The position numbers and the translations under genes were made by a program. Below the pieces are notes generated by a model. The model saw only the letters and a program-made list of their open reading frames with translations, was not told the origin of the DNA and made no database searches. DNA of 57,267 bases from a virus. The DNA lies in IMG/VR virus record IMGVR_UViG_3300043398_000440, positions 1 to 57,267 of that record; one strand, given 5' to 3'. Below, in pieces: positions 47,958-55,119 of this stretch. Position 1 is the stretch's first letter, and each line of letters opens with the position of its first letter.

Positions 47958-48604
47958 ACCGTCCCCTTCGCCAGCGCCGCCGAGTAGTAATCATCGTCGT
48001 CACGCGTGACATCGATCAACACGCCTTCGATCTCGATTCGGCACGAGTTGCCGCGCCAATCGCCCCATTCGATTGCCTTGTATGTAGCGGCTTCAAGCAA
48101 CGCCTTTTCGAGCCGCGCGATCTCCGCCGCCTGCCGCTCGTTGTCGGCCTTGGCGAATTCGACGGCACATTTAATGTCGTCGTCGCGATGTTTCAGCGCC
48201 TCGGCAAATTCGGCCCGTAGCTGCTCGGCCTCGGCACGGGCGGCATCGCGCTCTTGCATCGCGGCAAAACACTCATCCAGCGACTGCTGCGCATCCTTTG
48301 CGGTGGCATCCCACAGCTCCTGAATCGCCTGGCAATTGCTCCTACAATCTTCTTTGGCCTCCGCCAGTTTCGCGCGCAGGTCGTCACGCTCGGCGGTCAC
48401 ACGCACGAGCTGCTGCACGGTCGGATGGTCATCGGTGAGCGTACAACCGGAGTGCAACGCCTCGTCTGTGATTGCTCGCAGCCCTCGCACCTCGGCCGCG
48501 AGCGCGAGGACGTCACGGGTCAGTACACTGTTGAATGTAGTTGATGGAGATTCAACGAAGCTTCTCGCGTCGGCCACCATCGCTTCAATTTCGGCGTCGG
48601 TCAT
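47954..48604 (-). CDS. coiled-coil protein, 216 aa
   Basis: The protein begins MTDAEIEAMVADARSFVES. It contains long heptads (AERDDLRAKLAEAKEDCRSN and RDAARAEAEQLRAEFAEALK) typical of phage ead/Ea22-like proteins. Function unknown. It is linked by ATGA overlaps to both neighbours. Confidence 0.65.
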   Translation of the reverse strand: MTDAEIEAMVADARSFVESPSTTFNSVLTRDVLALAAEVRGLRAITDEALHSGCTLTDDHPTVQQLVRVTAERDDLRAKLAEAKEDCRSNCQAIQELWDATAKDAQQSLDECFAAMQERDAARAEAEQLRAEFAEALKHRDDDIKCAVEFAKADNERQAAEIARLEKALLEAATYKAIEWGDWRGNSCRIEIEGVLIDVTRDDDDYYSAALAKGTV

Positions 48605-48879
48605 TCGCCACCAGCGAGAAAGGCGCGAACCTCAGCCGCGCTGCGATACTCGCCCAACTCGGTTTCGTAGTGGTCCGCGATCTGGTTTAGCAGTTGCTCG
48701 GCGCGTTCGAGGCGGTCGCAGAGCCAGACAACGTCAAGGTCAGGATCAGGCACGGAGACCATCTTGTATTGAAGCGGCGCGTTCAATACTTCCGGCTGAA
48801 AAAGCCCAGTCACTAGTTGCGGGCACATACGCGCCGCTGCCCGCGCGCGTATCTCAGCGATTCTGGTGGCGGCGGTCAT
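48601..48879 (-). CDS. ead/Ea22-like hypothetical protein
   Basis: The 92-aa protein begins MTAATRIAEIRARAAARM. It has DVVWLCDRLERAEQLLNQIA and ends AEVRAFLAGGE, resembling small phage proteins of the Ea22 type. It is linked to both neighbours by four-base overlaps. Confidence 0.6.
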   Translation of the reverse strand: MTAATRIAEIRARAAARMCPQLVTGLFQPEVLNAPLQYKMVSVPDPDLDVVWLCDRLERAEQLLNQIADHYETELGEYRSAAEVRAFLAGGE

Positions 48880-49097
48880 GCAGGCCTCGGCGCCAGTGGG
48901 TCCGGCTTGGCTACGGACACTGCCTGCTGCAGCGTGGCCAAGTTCAGGAAATCTTCGCCCAGCACGTCCACCACCAGGTCGGCGACCAGCTGCTCCGCGT
49001 CTGACGGCGTGTAGCCTGCCCGGGCCAGCCGGCGCATCGCCAAGTGGAGTCCGCGTGCCCACTTACCTACGAATCGGGTCGTGACTTGGTCGCTCAT
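48876..49097 (-). CDS. small hypothetical protein
   Basis: The 73-aa protein begins MSDQVTTRFVGKWARGLHLA, is helical and ends with a Pro-rich tail (DPLAPRPA). It heads a chain of ATGA-linked genes. Unknown. Confidence 0.55.
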   Translation of the reverse strand: MSDQVTTRFVGKWARGLHLAMRRLARAGYTPSDAEQLVADLVVDVLGEDFLNLATLQQAVSVAKPDPLAPRPA

Positions 49098-49098
49098 C

Positions 49099-49317
49099 TC
49101 AGTACACTTCCTCTCTGTATTCAGCCATAATGCCGTCCGAGTAGTTCAGGATTGCCCAAAGTTTGAATTCGCGACGCGGCATGCGGCCAGGCTTGTCACG
49201 TCTCCGGTCGAAGTGGTGTGTCGGCATCATCGGAACTACGTATCTAGGCGGCACGTGGTCTAGCTCCAGGTCGCGCGAGCAGCCACATGCGGTCAGGAAT
49301 CGGGCTAGTACTTTCAT
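49099..49317 (-). CDS. small conserved phage protein
   Basis: The 72-aa protein begins MKVLARFLTACGCSRDLELD. It has PRREFKLWAI and ends MAEYREEVY. The layout (Cys-Gly-Cys, then P..YVVP, then REF.L) is shared by many small phage proteins of unknown role. Confidence 0.6.
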   Translation of the reverse strand: MKVLARFLTACGCSRDLELDHVPPRYVVPMMPTHHFDRRRDKPGRMPRREFKLWAILNYSDGIMAEYREEVY

Positions 49318-49322
49318 GTGGT

Positions 49323-49341
49323 GATCAGCTGCTGTGGGGTG
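49323..49341 (+). repeat. dispersed motif, at a gene boundary
   Basis: GATCAGCTGCTGTGGGGTG spans the seven-base gap between two genes and the stop region of the gene at 49325. It is followed by GTGGGTTTA. Confidence 0.8.
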
Positions 49342-49669
49342 GTGGGTTTAGTGCTGCCGCATCTTGCGCTGCCAGGAGTTCGCGGGCAGCTTGGCGCGCC
49401 AGTCGCTTAGTGCGTACATAGCCGGCGCGTACCTTTGCGCCGTGAATCGCGTACCAGTCTTTTGTCGCTTGGTTGCGCACAGCACGTTGTTCGGGCGTCA
49501 TGGCTTCGTACTTAGCCGCCGCGTACATTCTGCGCTGCACCTGAGTTGTTGCCTGCTTACGGTGCGCACGCTGCTGGGCCAGGATTCGCTTACGGTTGCG
49601 CCGGTAGTATTCCGCGTTGTAGGATGATCTAGCTACTGTGGGTGTGGTGATCATGCTGCTATCCGGCAT
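49325..49669 (-). CDS. basic helical protein
   Basis: The 114-aa protein is rich in Arg, Gln and Ala (NRKRILAQQRAHRKQATTQV and YVRTKRLARQAARELLAAQ), compatible with nucleic-acid binding. The ATG at 49669 follows AGGTG and overlaps the upstream stop by 11 bases. A strong dispersed motif (49626-49644) lies near its start. Confidence 0.5.
   Translation of the reverse strand: MPDSSMITTPTVARSSYNAEYYRRNRKRILAQQRAHRKQATTQVQRRMYAAAKYEAMTPEQRAVRNQATKDWYAIHGAKVRAGYVRTKRLARQAARELLAAQDAAALNPPPHSS
49626..49644 (+). repeat. dispersed motif inside the gene at 49325
   Basis: GATCTAGCTACTGTGGGTG, followed by TGGTGATC. It is the second strong copy within 320 bp of the one at 49323. Confidence 0.75.
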
Positions 49670-50591
49670 TGGCCAGCACCTCGCGGTGCGCGTCCAGCAC
49701 GAACGACCTCATCCACTCGCGGTCAGGCTCGGGCTCCAGGTCGCTGGTTGCCTGCGCCGCCTCGATTTGGTCGATGCCGCGCTCTATGCGCAGGTACACG
49801 GCTTCGGGCGGGTAGTCACCCAGCCGGATTTTCACCAAGTCCTCCGCGTTCGGTCGCGGGAAGGTCACCTCGCCCGTGGTTAGTAACTCAATGGTCTGCT
49901 CGGTCACCCGCACCGCATGGTAGAGTGCTTTCCAGTCTGCCCCGCCCAGCTGGGCCAGCCGCGACCGGTCACCGTAGCCGGCCAGCAGGTTGCTGAAAAC
50001 GGCCACGGCCCGCTCTACCTTGCAGTTCAGGCCGATGGACTTGCCGCAGCACTGCAGCCAGCGCATGCCGACGTCATCTTCGACCGACGACACCGTGATG
50101 TACTTGCGGACTGTTGATGGCAGCTCGTTCAGAATGTTGCCGCCGCACAGCAGCGCAGTTTCTACCGCATCGCTGGGCTTGGCGCCGCGCAGCACGTCCA
50201 GCACTGCCTCCAAAGCCGTGATACGGGCACCTCGCAGCGAGTAGCGTTCCGCCTGTGCGCGCGCGTAGCCAATCGCCGCCCCGCACTTACGATTCAGCAG
50301 CCGGTACCGGTTGCGCGTCACGTCGTACCAGATTGGGTCCATTTGGGTCCAAGCGGCTGGTGGGGCGAACAGCATGTCGATTGCGACTGTTTGGCCTTGG
50401 GCCAGCAAGTCCAGGTAGACTTTCAACGAGTAAGCGTCGTCTTCAGCTGCTGAGGTGTGGGTTTTCGGGGCCTCGCCCAGCAGGATCTGCTCGGCGGTTG
50501 GCAGGAAGACGCCCTTGAAATCGTAGTCTGAGTCTGGCAGCTGGGTGCCATACAGGCGGCTGCCAAACTGCGTACGATATATCATTTGCAC
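49659..50591 (-). CDS. RlaP-like nucleotidyltransferase
   Basis: The 310-aa protein has FGSRLYGTQLPDSDYDFKGV, the GS...DSDxD signature of minimal nucleotidyltransferases in the family assigned to bacterial RNA repair (DNA polymerase beta-like, YcgL/RlaP). It should add nucleotides to RNA or another acceptor. With the distant kinase and phosphatases it could complete an end-repair set. The start overlaps the upstream gene by 10 bases. A motif copy lies near 50441. Confidence 0.78.
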   Translation of the reverse strand: MQMIYRTQFGSRLYGTQLPDSDYDFKGVFLPTAEQILLGEAPKTHTSAAEDDAYSLKVYLDLLAQGQTVAIDMLFAPPAAWTQMDPIWYDVTRNRYRLLNRKCGAAIGYARAQAERYSLRGARITALEAVLDVLRGAKPSDAVETALLCGGNILNELPSTVRKYITVSSVEDDVGMRWLQCCGKSIGLNCKVERAVAVFSNLLAGYGDRSRLAQLGGADWKALYHAVRVTEQTIELLTTGEVTFPRPNAEDLVKIRLGDYPPEAVYLRIERGIDQIEAAQATSDLEPEPDREWMRSFVLDAHREVLANAG

Positions 50592-50806
50592 GGGAACACC
50601 TCAACATTGGCGACGCAGTAGCGAGACAGCCCGTCCGAGCAGCTGGTTAAGTGCACGCCGCAGGTACTGACGTGCCACTCACACTGCAAACTGGTGCCGG
50701 CGGGACGCCCGCACGTTGACCCGTGCGTTTCAAAACTGCAGCCTGGATTAGGATTAGCTGCTGTGGTGAGGCAGGCCAGCAGCACAACTAAACTTGGTTT
50801 GATCAT
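50582..50806 (-). CDS. exported Cys-rich small protein
   Basis: The 74-aa protein begins MIKPSLVVLLACLTTAANP, a signal peptide possibly with a lipobox (LLAC). Nine or so further residues are Cys, spaced to form disulphides. It should be a periplasmic or lipid-anchored protein of unknown role. The motif copy 50752-50768 lies in the signal region. Confidence 0.6.
   Translation of the reverse strand: MIKPSLVVLLACLTTAANPNPGCSFETHGSTCGRPAGTSLQCEWHVSTCGVHLTSCSDGLSRYCVANVEVFPCK
50752..50768 (+). repeat. dispersed motif in the signal-peptide region
   Basis: GATTAGCTGCTGTGGTG, followed by AGGCAGG. It matches the extended consensus of the intergenic copies. Confidence 0.7.
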
Positions 50807-51093
50807 ACCGGCACCAGCTCCAGGCGGTAGGTTGAGTTTTCCGTGCTAAACTCGCCGCCCGCGCCCAGCGCGACCACCGGCGTGGTAGTCACTAGCCGCA
50901 TGCTCGCGGCCGGGTCAAGCGGGTCCGCCGACATCACGAACGGTTCGCCAACAGCCGGCAGCGCGTTCGTCCAGCCTAGCACGGTGTCTGTGCGCAGGCG
51001 GGTGTGGGTGGACTTGACTCGACTCAGCAACACTCTTGGCATGCGGCCCCGCAAAGTTATGCCGTCTCTCCAGCAAGTCACGTCGTGAGTCAC
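50803..51093 (-). CDS. hypothetical beta-rich protein
   Basis: The 96-aa protein starts at GTG (MTHDVTCWRDGITLRGRM) after AGGGGAC. It has STHTRLRTDTVLGW and ends YRLELVPV, beta-strand-like. Unknown. It is the first gene of the minus-strand accessory operon downstream of a noncoding gap. Confidence 0.5.
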   Translation of the reverse strand: MTHDVTCWRDGITLRGRMPRVLLSRVKSTHTRLRTDTVLGWTNALPAVGEPFVMSADPLDPAASMRLVTTTPVVALGAGGEFSTENSTYRLELVPV

Positions 51094-51358
51094 AGTCCCC
51101 TGACGTTGGGTCGCTTACGCAGACTCATTGCGCTGGTGGGGTTGCAGGGACGCTCTCCCACTTCGGTGCTCGTCAATTCGCCACAGCCCGCTTAGGCAAG
51201 TGCAAAATGTCCCGCTGAGCAAAAAATTTGGCGGCGGTGGCTGAGCGAAATTGCCCAGGGGTGTCCACTAGCCGCTACCCGACCGCAAGGCCGGGGATGT
51301 AACAAGCTAAATCTGGCGGTATACTATCCGCTACCGTCAACGCGAGATTAGCACGACT
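51094..51358. other. noncoding gap with repeats, likely leader/promoter
   Basis: No convincing gene lies in these 265 bases. It holds a direct repeat GCTGAGC (near 51214 and 51240) around AAAAAATTTGGCGGCGG, and short hairpins (GACCGCAAGGCCGG). It probably contains the promoter of the minus-strand accessory operon and the end of the HNH gene transcript. Confidence 0.4.
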
Positions 51359-51724
51359 CTAAGGCAGTGTCAACGGCACCGTTCGCGCCGCGTTGTCTAC
51401 TTTGTCGTCGTCGTTCTGTTCTTTTGTTCCCCACTTCAAGTTATAGATCGAGTTGTTCAGAGGGTCCGAATCCATGTGGCGGACTACGTACCATGGAAAA
51501 GGCGGTGGCCCTAGGAATGTCCAGCAAACGTAGCGGTGTACTGCCCAGTGTACGTACTTCCGCTCTAGGCGATCGTACACCTTCATAAAGGCGTAGCCCT
51601 CACGAACGCGGTGAACTAGTCTGCGCCACTGTTTTGCCGTCCTGCTAGGCGCCGCCCAGATCTCGCCCAGTTCATTAGCGTGGATACCTAACAACGGACC
51701 TTGCTTTAAGTACATGCTAACCAC
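51359..51724 (-). CDS. homing-type HNH endonuclease
   Basis: The 121-aa protein has VHRYVCWTFLGPPPFPWYVV, RHMDSDPLNNSIYNLKWGTK and QNDDDK, the classic HNH_3 homing-endonuclease core (H-x(n)-N-x(n)-N). Its N-terminus (IWAAPSRTAKQWRRLVHR) resembles a NUMOD-type DNA-binding region. It is probably a mobile free-standing gene, located at the edge of the divergent control region. Confidence 0.85.
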   Translation of the reverse strand: MVSMYLKQGPLLGIHANELGEIWAAPSRTAKQWRRLVHRVREGYAFMKVYDRLERKYVHWAVHRYVCWTFLGPPPFPWYVVRHMDSDPLNNSIYNLKWGTKEQNDDDKVDNAARTVPLTLP

Positions 51725-51842
51725 GGGCTAGCACAGTACCAAGGTCGTGTATACGCCCAGATACTACATATAGCTATAGCCACAGCGACCGCCACCGCCT
51801 GGCCCAATCGGGTCGATTTCAACTCCCGGGTACCATCCAGCA

Positions 51843-51958
51843 AATTCCTCAATGATATCAAGGACTTAGCGCGGAATCGCTTACATAATAAGCAAGCAGA
51901 TAGCGCTGTACCAACTGTTGGGATAGTGCTTAATCGGAATTCCTCAATGATTTCAAGG
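51843..51958 (+). repeat. two 21-bp direct repeats, 95 bp apart
   Basis: AATTCCTCAATGATATCAAGG (51843-51863) and the same with TTT in place of TAT (51938-51958) differ at one base. Both contain ATGAT(A/T)TCA, a near-palindrome suitable for a dimeric protein. Confidence 0.85.
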
Positions 51959-52059
51959 GTCAATCACGTAACATACGTCTCGACGACCGTTACACACCTA
52001 TAAAAGTCGAAATTTGGCACGATTCTTGCATCGACGACTGCTATGCAAATTTTTCATAA

Positions 52060-52172
52060 CTATGACACAAATGTCGCGATTTTAAATGCGTGTTAACTGT
52101 ACGATATTGCTAGTGAATCCGAGAAATATAACTTGTATGTTCGATTTGCTATGACACGGATGTCGTGATTTT
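52060..52172 (+). promoter_or_regulatory. two operator-like GACA-N4-TGTC sites
   Basis: Two 24-bp blocks (52060-52083 and 52149-52172) share CTATGACAC..ATGTCG.GATTTT with three differences. Each is centred on an inverted pair, GACA-CAAA-TGTC and GACA-CGGA-TGTC. The second is four bases from the -35 of the promoter at 52176. Confidence 0.6.
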
Positions 52173-52175
52173 CTA

Positions 52176-52204
52176 TTGACACTTGGTAAATAACTCAGTG
52201 TTTA
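52176..52204 (+). promoter_or_regulatory. sigma70-like rightward promoter
   Basis: TTGACA (52176-52181), 17 bases, then TGTTTA (52199-52204). The -10 match is modest. It points toward the plus-strand genes from 52322 and is bracketed by operator-like sites. Confidence 0.5.
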
Positions 52205-52214
52205 CGCGATTCCG

Positions 52215-52229
52215 ACACTTGGCAAGTGT
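52215..52229. promoter_or_regulatory. perfect palindrome ACACTTG-G-CAAGTGT
   Basis: A 15-bp inverted repeat lies just downstream of the promoter start, where a bound repressor would block transcription. ACACTTGG also occurs at 52179, overlapping the -35 region, so one protein might bind both. Confidence 0.55.
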
Positions 52230-52299
52230 TGTGCATTGTATTACTGCATGAACACTGCAACACGCATCGCGAATGGCAATTGGACAGCAACTGCGCCTA

Positions 52300-52315
52300 G
52301 CGCGCCATGGAGCAA
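52300..52315 (+). repeat. 16-bp leader repeat, first copy
   Basis: GCGCGCCATGGAGCAA recurs at 52827-52842. Both lie just before an early gene and contain GGAG. In the first copy GGAG serves as ribosome binding site for the ATG at 52322. Confidence 0.75.
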
Positions 52316-52321
52316 TCACAT

Positions 52322-52531
52322 ATGAACACAAACGAGATTTCCGTTTTGCTAGCCAGTTGTGAGACCGAAGCTCGTACGCAGGGCTGGACAGGCATATGGA
52401 CCCCCACCGCGCCCGATCTTGAGTGGGTGTGCAGCAAACTCGGCCGCAAGCCTACGCGCAAGGAATGGGTTGGTGCCGGTTTCGGATGGGTGGGCAATGC
52501 GCATGTTTTGAGTGAGACTGAGGAAGAATGA
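52322..52531 (+). CDS. small hypothetical early protein
   Basis: The 69-aa protein begins MNTNEISVLLASCETEART. It has WTPTAPDLEWVCSKLGRKPT and an acidic end, SETEEE. The start was set at 52322, ten bases after GGAG; the ATG at 52307 is part of the repeated leader. The first gene after the control region; function unknown. It overlaps the next gene by ATGA. Confidence 0.6.
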   Translation: MNTNEISVLLASCETEARTQGWTGIWTPTAPDLEWVCSKLGRKPTRKEWVGAGFGWVGNAHVLSETEEE

Positions 52532-52812
52532 TCGCGCCTGGGGGCAAGCGCCCAGGCGCCGGGCGCCCGCCAGGGCCCAATCCACCACGCGAGCGCATCA
52601 GCGTGCGCCTGACATCTGAGCAGCTAACCGCGATCGAGGCAGAGGCCCGCACGAGGGGCATTGAGCCTAGCTCGATGGTGCGTGTGGCAGTGGATGAGTG
52701 GCTAGAGCTCGAGCGGCTCGGATGGACGAAGAGGTGCCCGCAAGCCGTTGGCTCCCGTAATCCACCCGCGCCAGACACGACGCGCCAGCCCTCGGCCCGC
52801 ATGGCCGCATAG
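52528..52812 (+). CDS. ribbon-helix-helix-type DNA-binding protein
   Basis: The 94-aa protein starts with a Gly/Pro/Arg tail (GGKRPGAGRPPGPNPP). RERISVRLTSEQLTAIEAEA and a second helix (EPSSMVRVAVDEWLELE) follow, the strand-helix-helix of CopG/Arc-like repressors. It is the best candidate regulator of the palindromic operators nearby. It is coupled to the gene upstream. Confidence 0.72.
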   Translation: MIAPGGKRPGAGRPPGPNPPRERISVRLTSEQLTAIEAEARTRGIEPSSMVRVAVDEWLELERLGWTKRCPQAVGSRNPPAPDTTRQPSARMAA

Positions 52813-52826
52813 TGGGCAGCCGCGAT

Positions 52827-52842
52827 GCGCGCCATGGAGCAA
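52827..52842 (+). repeat. 16-bp leader repeat, second copy
   Basis: GCGCGCCATGGAGCAA, identical to 52300-52315. Here it is followed by AAGTAAGTAAGCGC and the palindrome at 52859, not immediately by a gene. Confidence 0.75.
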
Positions 52843-52858
52843 GTAAGTAAGCGCATTA

Positions 52859-52885
52859 TGTGACAACTTGTCACAACCCTATAGT
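52859..52885 (+). promoter_or_regulatory. palindromic operator next to a -10 box
   Basis: TGTGACA-ACT-TGTCACA (52859-52875) is a perfect 17-bp inverted repeat. TATAGT (52880-52885) follows five bases later, placing the palindrome over the -35 region. It would control the DUF932 gene at 52923. Its half-site TGACA also appears in the operators at 52060 and 52149. Confidence 0.6.
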
Positions 52886-52922
52886 AGATACGCAGTTTCA
52901 CAACTTTTGGGAGAACGAAATC

Positions 52923-53885
52923 ATGGCACACGAAATCATTGAAGGTATGGACATTTGCTTGACGCGTAACACCGATTCCCCGGCATGGCACGCATTGGAT
53001 AAGCGCTTTGATGTCATTAGCGCGGCAACCCTGCGCAGCGAGGGCTTCGCACGACCCGTGCAGATCGCCAACGCTGGCGCTGTCGCTGCGCAAGGCAATG
53101 GCATCGTTTCGCCAGACCACAGGGCGATCGTTACAACCAACCTGGCAAAGGATGCGATCCAAGTCGTCTCCATCGTGGGCAATCGGTACACATGCAATGC
53201 CAACGGATATGAATCGCTGGTTCAAGTGATTGAACCCTTGCTGAACGCTGGCCTGTTGAACGTGGTTACGGCTGGCACGCTGAACGGTTACCAGCGCGGT
53301 TACTTGACCACGGAGATTGTCGGCGCCGAGCTTAAGGCGCGCATCATGCAAAGTGACGACATTCGCACCTATCTCAACTTTGTGGACGGCTTGGACGCGC
53401 AAACGGTCGCCAAGAAGTTTCGCTCGCGAGTTCGTCAAGTGTGCGCAAACACTGTGGCCGCTGCCCTGGCCGATGCCAAGGGGATGCAACGCGTCAAGCA
53501 CACGCGCGGTTTTCAGTCGCGCCTCTGTGATTGGTCAACGTATATTCAAGAGGAGCAAGCCGCGCTTGACGCCGAAGCCGCTGTGTTGCGCCAACTGGCA
53601 GCTAAGCAAATCGACTCTGCCAAGCTTGACGAATACCTACGCGAGTGTTTCGAGGTCGACTCCGCAACCAAGAACCCGCGCGGCGCTTTCGTTCAAGCCA
53701 TGCAGTCGCACGACACCGATCCGGCACGCGGCACGTTGTGGGGCGCCTACAATGCAGCCCAAAGCACCTTGCAATGGTTCAGCAAAGCAGGCAAAACCGC
53801 TAGCGCGCGCATTGATAACGTATTCTTTGGTGCTGGCGTGGCACAAAATCAGGCCTTTATGAACGCAGCACTTGCCAGGCTCTAA
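52923..53885 (+). CDS. DUF932 phage/plasmid-like protein
   Basis: The 320-aa protein begins MAHEIIEGMDICLTRNTDSP then AWHALDKRF, the typical start of the DUF932 (TIGR03299) family. Later segments such as GYLTTEIVGAELKARI and FRSRVRQVCANTVAAALADA fit it. Found in phages and plasmids; molecular role unknown. GGGAGAA precedes the ATG at 52923, so the in-frame upstream ATG at 52860, inside the operator, was rejected. Confidence 0.82.
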   Translation: MAHEIIEGMDICLTRNTDSPAWHALDKRFDVISAATLRSEGFARPVQIANAGAVAAQGNGIVSPDHRAIVTTNLAKDAIQVVSIVGNRYTCNANGYESLVQVIEPLLNAGLLNVVTAGTLNGYQRGYLTTEIVGAELKARIMQSDDIRTYLNFVDGLDAQTVAKKFRSRVRQVCANTVAAALADAKGMQRVKHTRGFQSRLCDWSTYIQEEQAALDAEAAVLRQLAAKQIDSAKLDEYLRECFEVDSATKNPRGAFVQAMQSHDTDPARGTLWGAYNAAQSTLQWFSKAGKTASARIDNVFFGAGVAQNQAFMNAALARL

Positions 53886-53905
53886 CCTGAAAGGATTCAC
53901 GCCCC

Positions 53906-54142
53906 ATGACTACCGCCGAAAAACACGCGCGCTATCTAGTGGCACGAGCAGAGGCGCAACGCCTGGCAAATGATGCGGCACGCACAACGCCCGACTATTC
54001 ACGCAAGGGGGGTTGTGACTGGGGACTAGAGTACAACGAGTTATTTAACACGTTCTCGTTTCGTCGATTACCGTTGCCGCACAATCGCTATGGTCATGAG
54101 CTGCGCATGGAAGTAGTCAGGCCAGAAATAAATCGTTTCTAA
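53906..54142 (+). CDS. small hypothetical protein
   Basis: The 78-aa protein begins MTTAEKHARYLVARAEAQRL after AAAGGA. It has CDWGLEYNELFNTFSFRRLP and ends with a basic stretch. Unknown. Confidence 0.6.
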   Translation: MTTAEKHARYLVARAEAQRLANDAARTTPDYSRKGGCDWGLEYNELFNTFSFRRLPLPHNRYGHELRMEVVRPEINRF

Positions 54143-54153
54143 AGGGAGACAGT

Positions 54154-54399
54154 ATGACAGACCTACAACGCGTTTTGACTATGCTAGCTGGCAACACAAC
54201 CCCCAAGCGGAGCGATGCGAAAGCCTCGGTGCGCCTCACTATCAGCGATGCAGATATTGCGACCGCTGAGACTAGCAAAGTGCTGGCGCAGGCCTTCGCA
54301 TGCGTATCTCGTATGGAGCTGCCGCAGGTTCAAGAGCCGATCGAATTGCTTTGGCGCATCGCACGACAACGCAAAGCGAATGAGGAGAAAATGTCATGA
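54154..54399 (+). CDS. small hypothetical helical protein
   Basis: The 81-aa protein begins MTDLQRVLTMLAGNTTPKRS after AAAGGGAGA. It ends RQRKANEEKMS, overlapping the next ATG by four bases. Helical; unknown. Confidence 0.6.
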   Translation: MTDLQRVLTMLAGNTTPKRSDAKASVRLTISDADIATAETSKVLAQAFACVSRMELPQVQEPIELLWRIARQRKANEEKMS

Positions 54400-54701
54400 C
54401 CGACTTAGACAAGTATCTAACTAAGGTTGGCGCGTTCCTTGGCACAGAGCTAGACGACTTGCGCACCCTAGCCCGGCAAATGAACGAGACAGGCTTTAAT
54501 CAACAGTGTAGTTACCTCATGGGAATGGTGCGATTGCTGATAATTGCGCGTGAGACTAGCGGTCAAGGTGACGTCACACCTGCGGCGCACCAGTTACACG
54601 CAAGCGAGATGGCAATTCATGTGCAAAACGAAATCTTTGCTACGCGTGAAATGTTGACTAAGCGAATCGCCGATGCCAAACACGGAAAATTCACGCCCTG
54701 A
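54396..54701 (+). CDS. hypothetical helical protein
   Basis: The 101-aa protein begins MTDLDKYLTKVGAFLGTELD. It has CSYLMGMVRLLIIARETSG and a charged end. It is coupled by overlap to the previous gene. No family recognised. Confidence 0.6.
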   Translation: MTDLDKYLTKVGAFLGTELDDLRTLARQMNETGFNQQCSYLMGMVRLLIIARETSGQGDVTPAAHQLHASEMAIHVQNEIFATREMLTKRIADAKHGKFTP

Positions 54702-54739
54702 CCTTGCAATCCGCCAACAACTCAGGCAGAGGGGCGCCG

Positions 54740-54940
54740 ATGAAGACCGATGAAGAACTAGCCAAGAAAAAAGGCGTGCTGCTACACGTAATGACAGACA
54801 CGCTGATCATGGACATCAGCACAGGGAGACTAATGGGCAAGCTAGATCCAGTCGATCAGATCACCCGCTTTTCACTGGCTGAGATGCTGGTATTCTGTCA
54901 GCGCGTGGTCGACAAGCTAGCCAAGCACGAGGCACCATGA
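54740..54940 (+). CDS. small hypothetical protein
   Basis: The 66-aa protein begins MKTDEELAKKKGVLLHVMTD after GAGGGG. It has DPVDQITRFSLAEMLVFC. The ATG at 54740 was chosen over 54704 on ribosome binding. The stop overlaps the next start (ATGA). Confidence 0.6.
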   Translation: MKTDEELAKKKGVLLHVMTDTLIMDISTGRLMGKLDPVDQITRFSLAEMLVFCQRVVDKLAKHEAP

Positions 54941-55119
54941 TCGAATATTACACAGCGCTAGTAGGGCTGATGACCGCACCTTACGTAGTCGCGGCCGTGC
55001 TAGGCAAACAAAAACACTTGCGCGATTCTAAGACGCAAGCTACGGTCAAGAGCAAAGGAGAAATATCGTATGCACGAAGCACAGACCAAGTTGTTAGAAG
55101 CGGCTCGACTACTCACTGA
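54937..55119 (+). CDS. small membrane-anchored protein
   Basis: The 60-aa protein begins MIEYYTALVGLMTAPYVVAA, one membrane helix, then a basic tail. It is coupled to the gene upstream. Its last 50 bases overlap the next gene, so the C-terminus is less certain. Confidence 0.5.
   Translation: MIEYYTALVGLMTAPYVVAAVLGKQKHLRDSKTQATVKSKGEISYARSTDQVVRSGSTTH

Larger units (their letters stand above)
51725..52321. promoter_or_regulatory. AT-rich divergent control region
   Basis: About 600 bases without a gene, richer in A/T than the rest, lie between leftward late-type and rightward early-type genes. It contains two 21-bp direct repeats (51843, 51938), two GACA-N4-TGTC repeats (52060, 52149), a sigma70-like promoter (52176-52204) and a perfect palindrome (52215-52229). 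This is the most likely site of transcription control, and possibly of a replication start. Confidence 0.65.
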
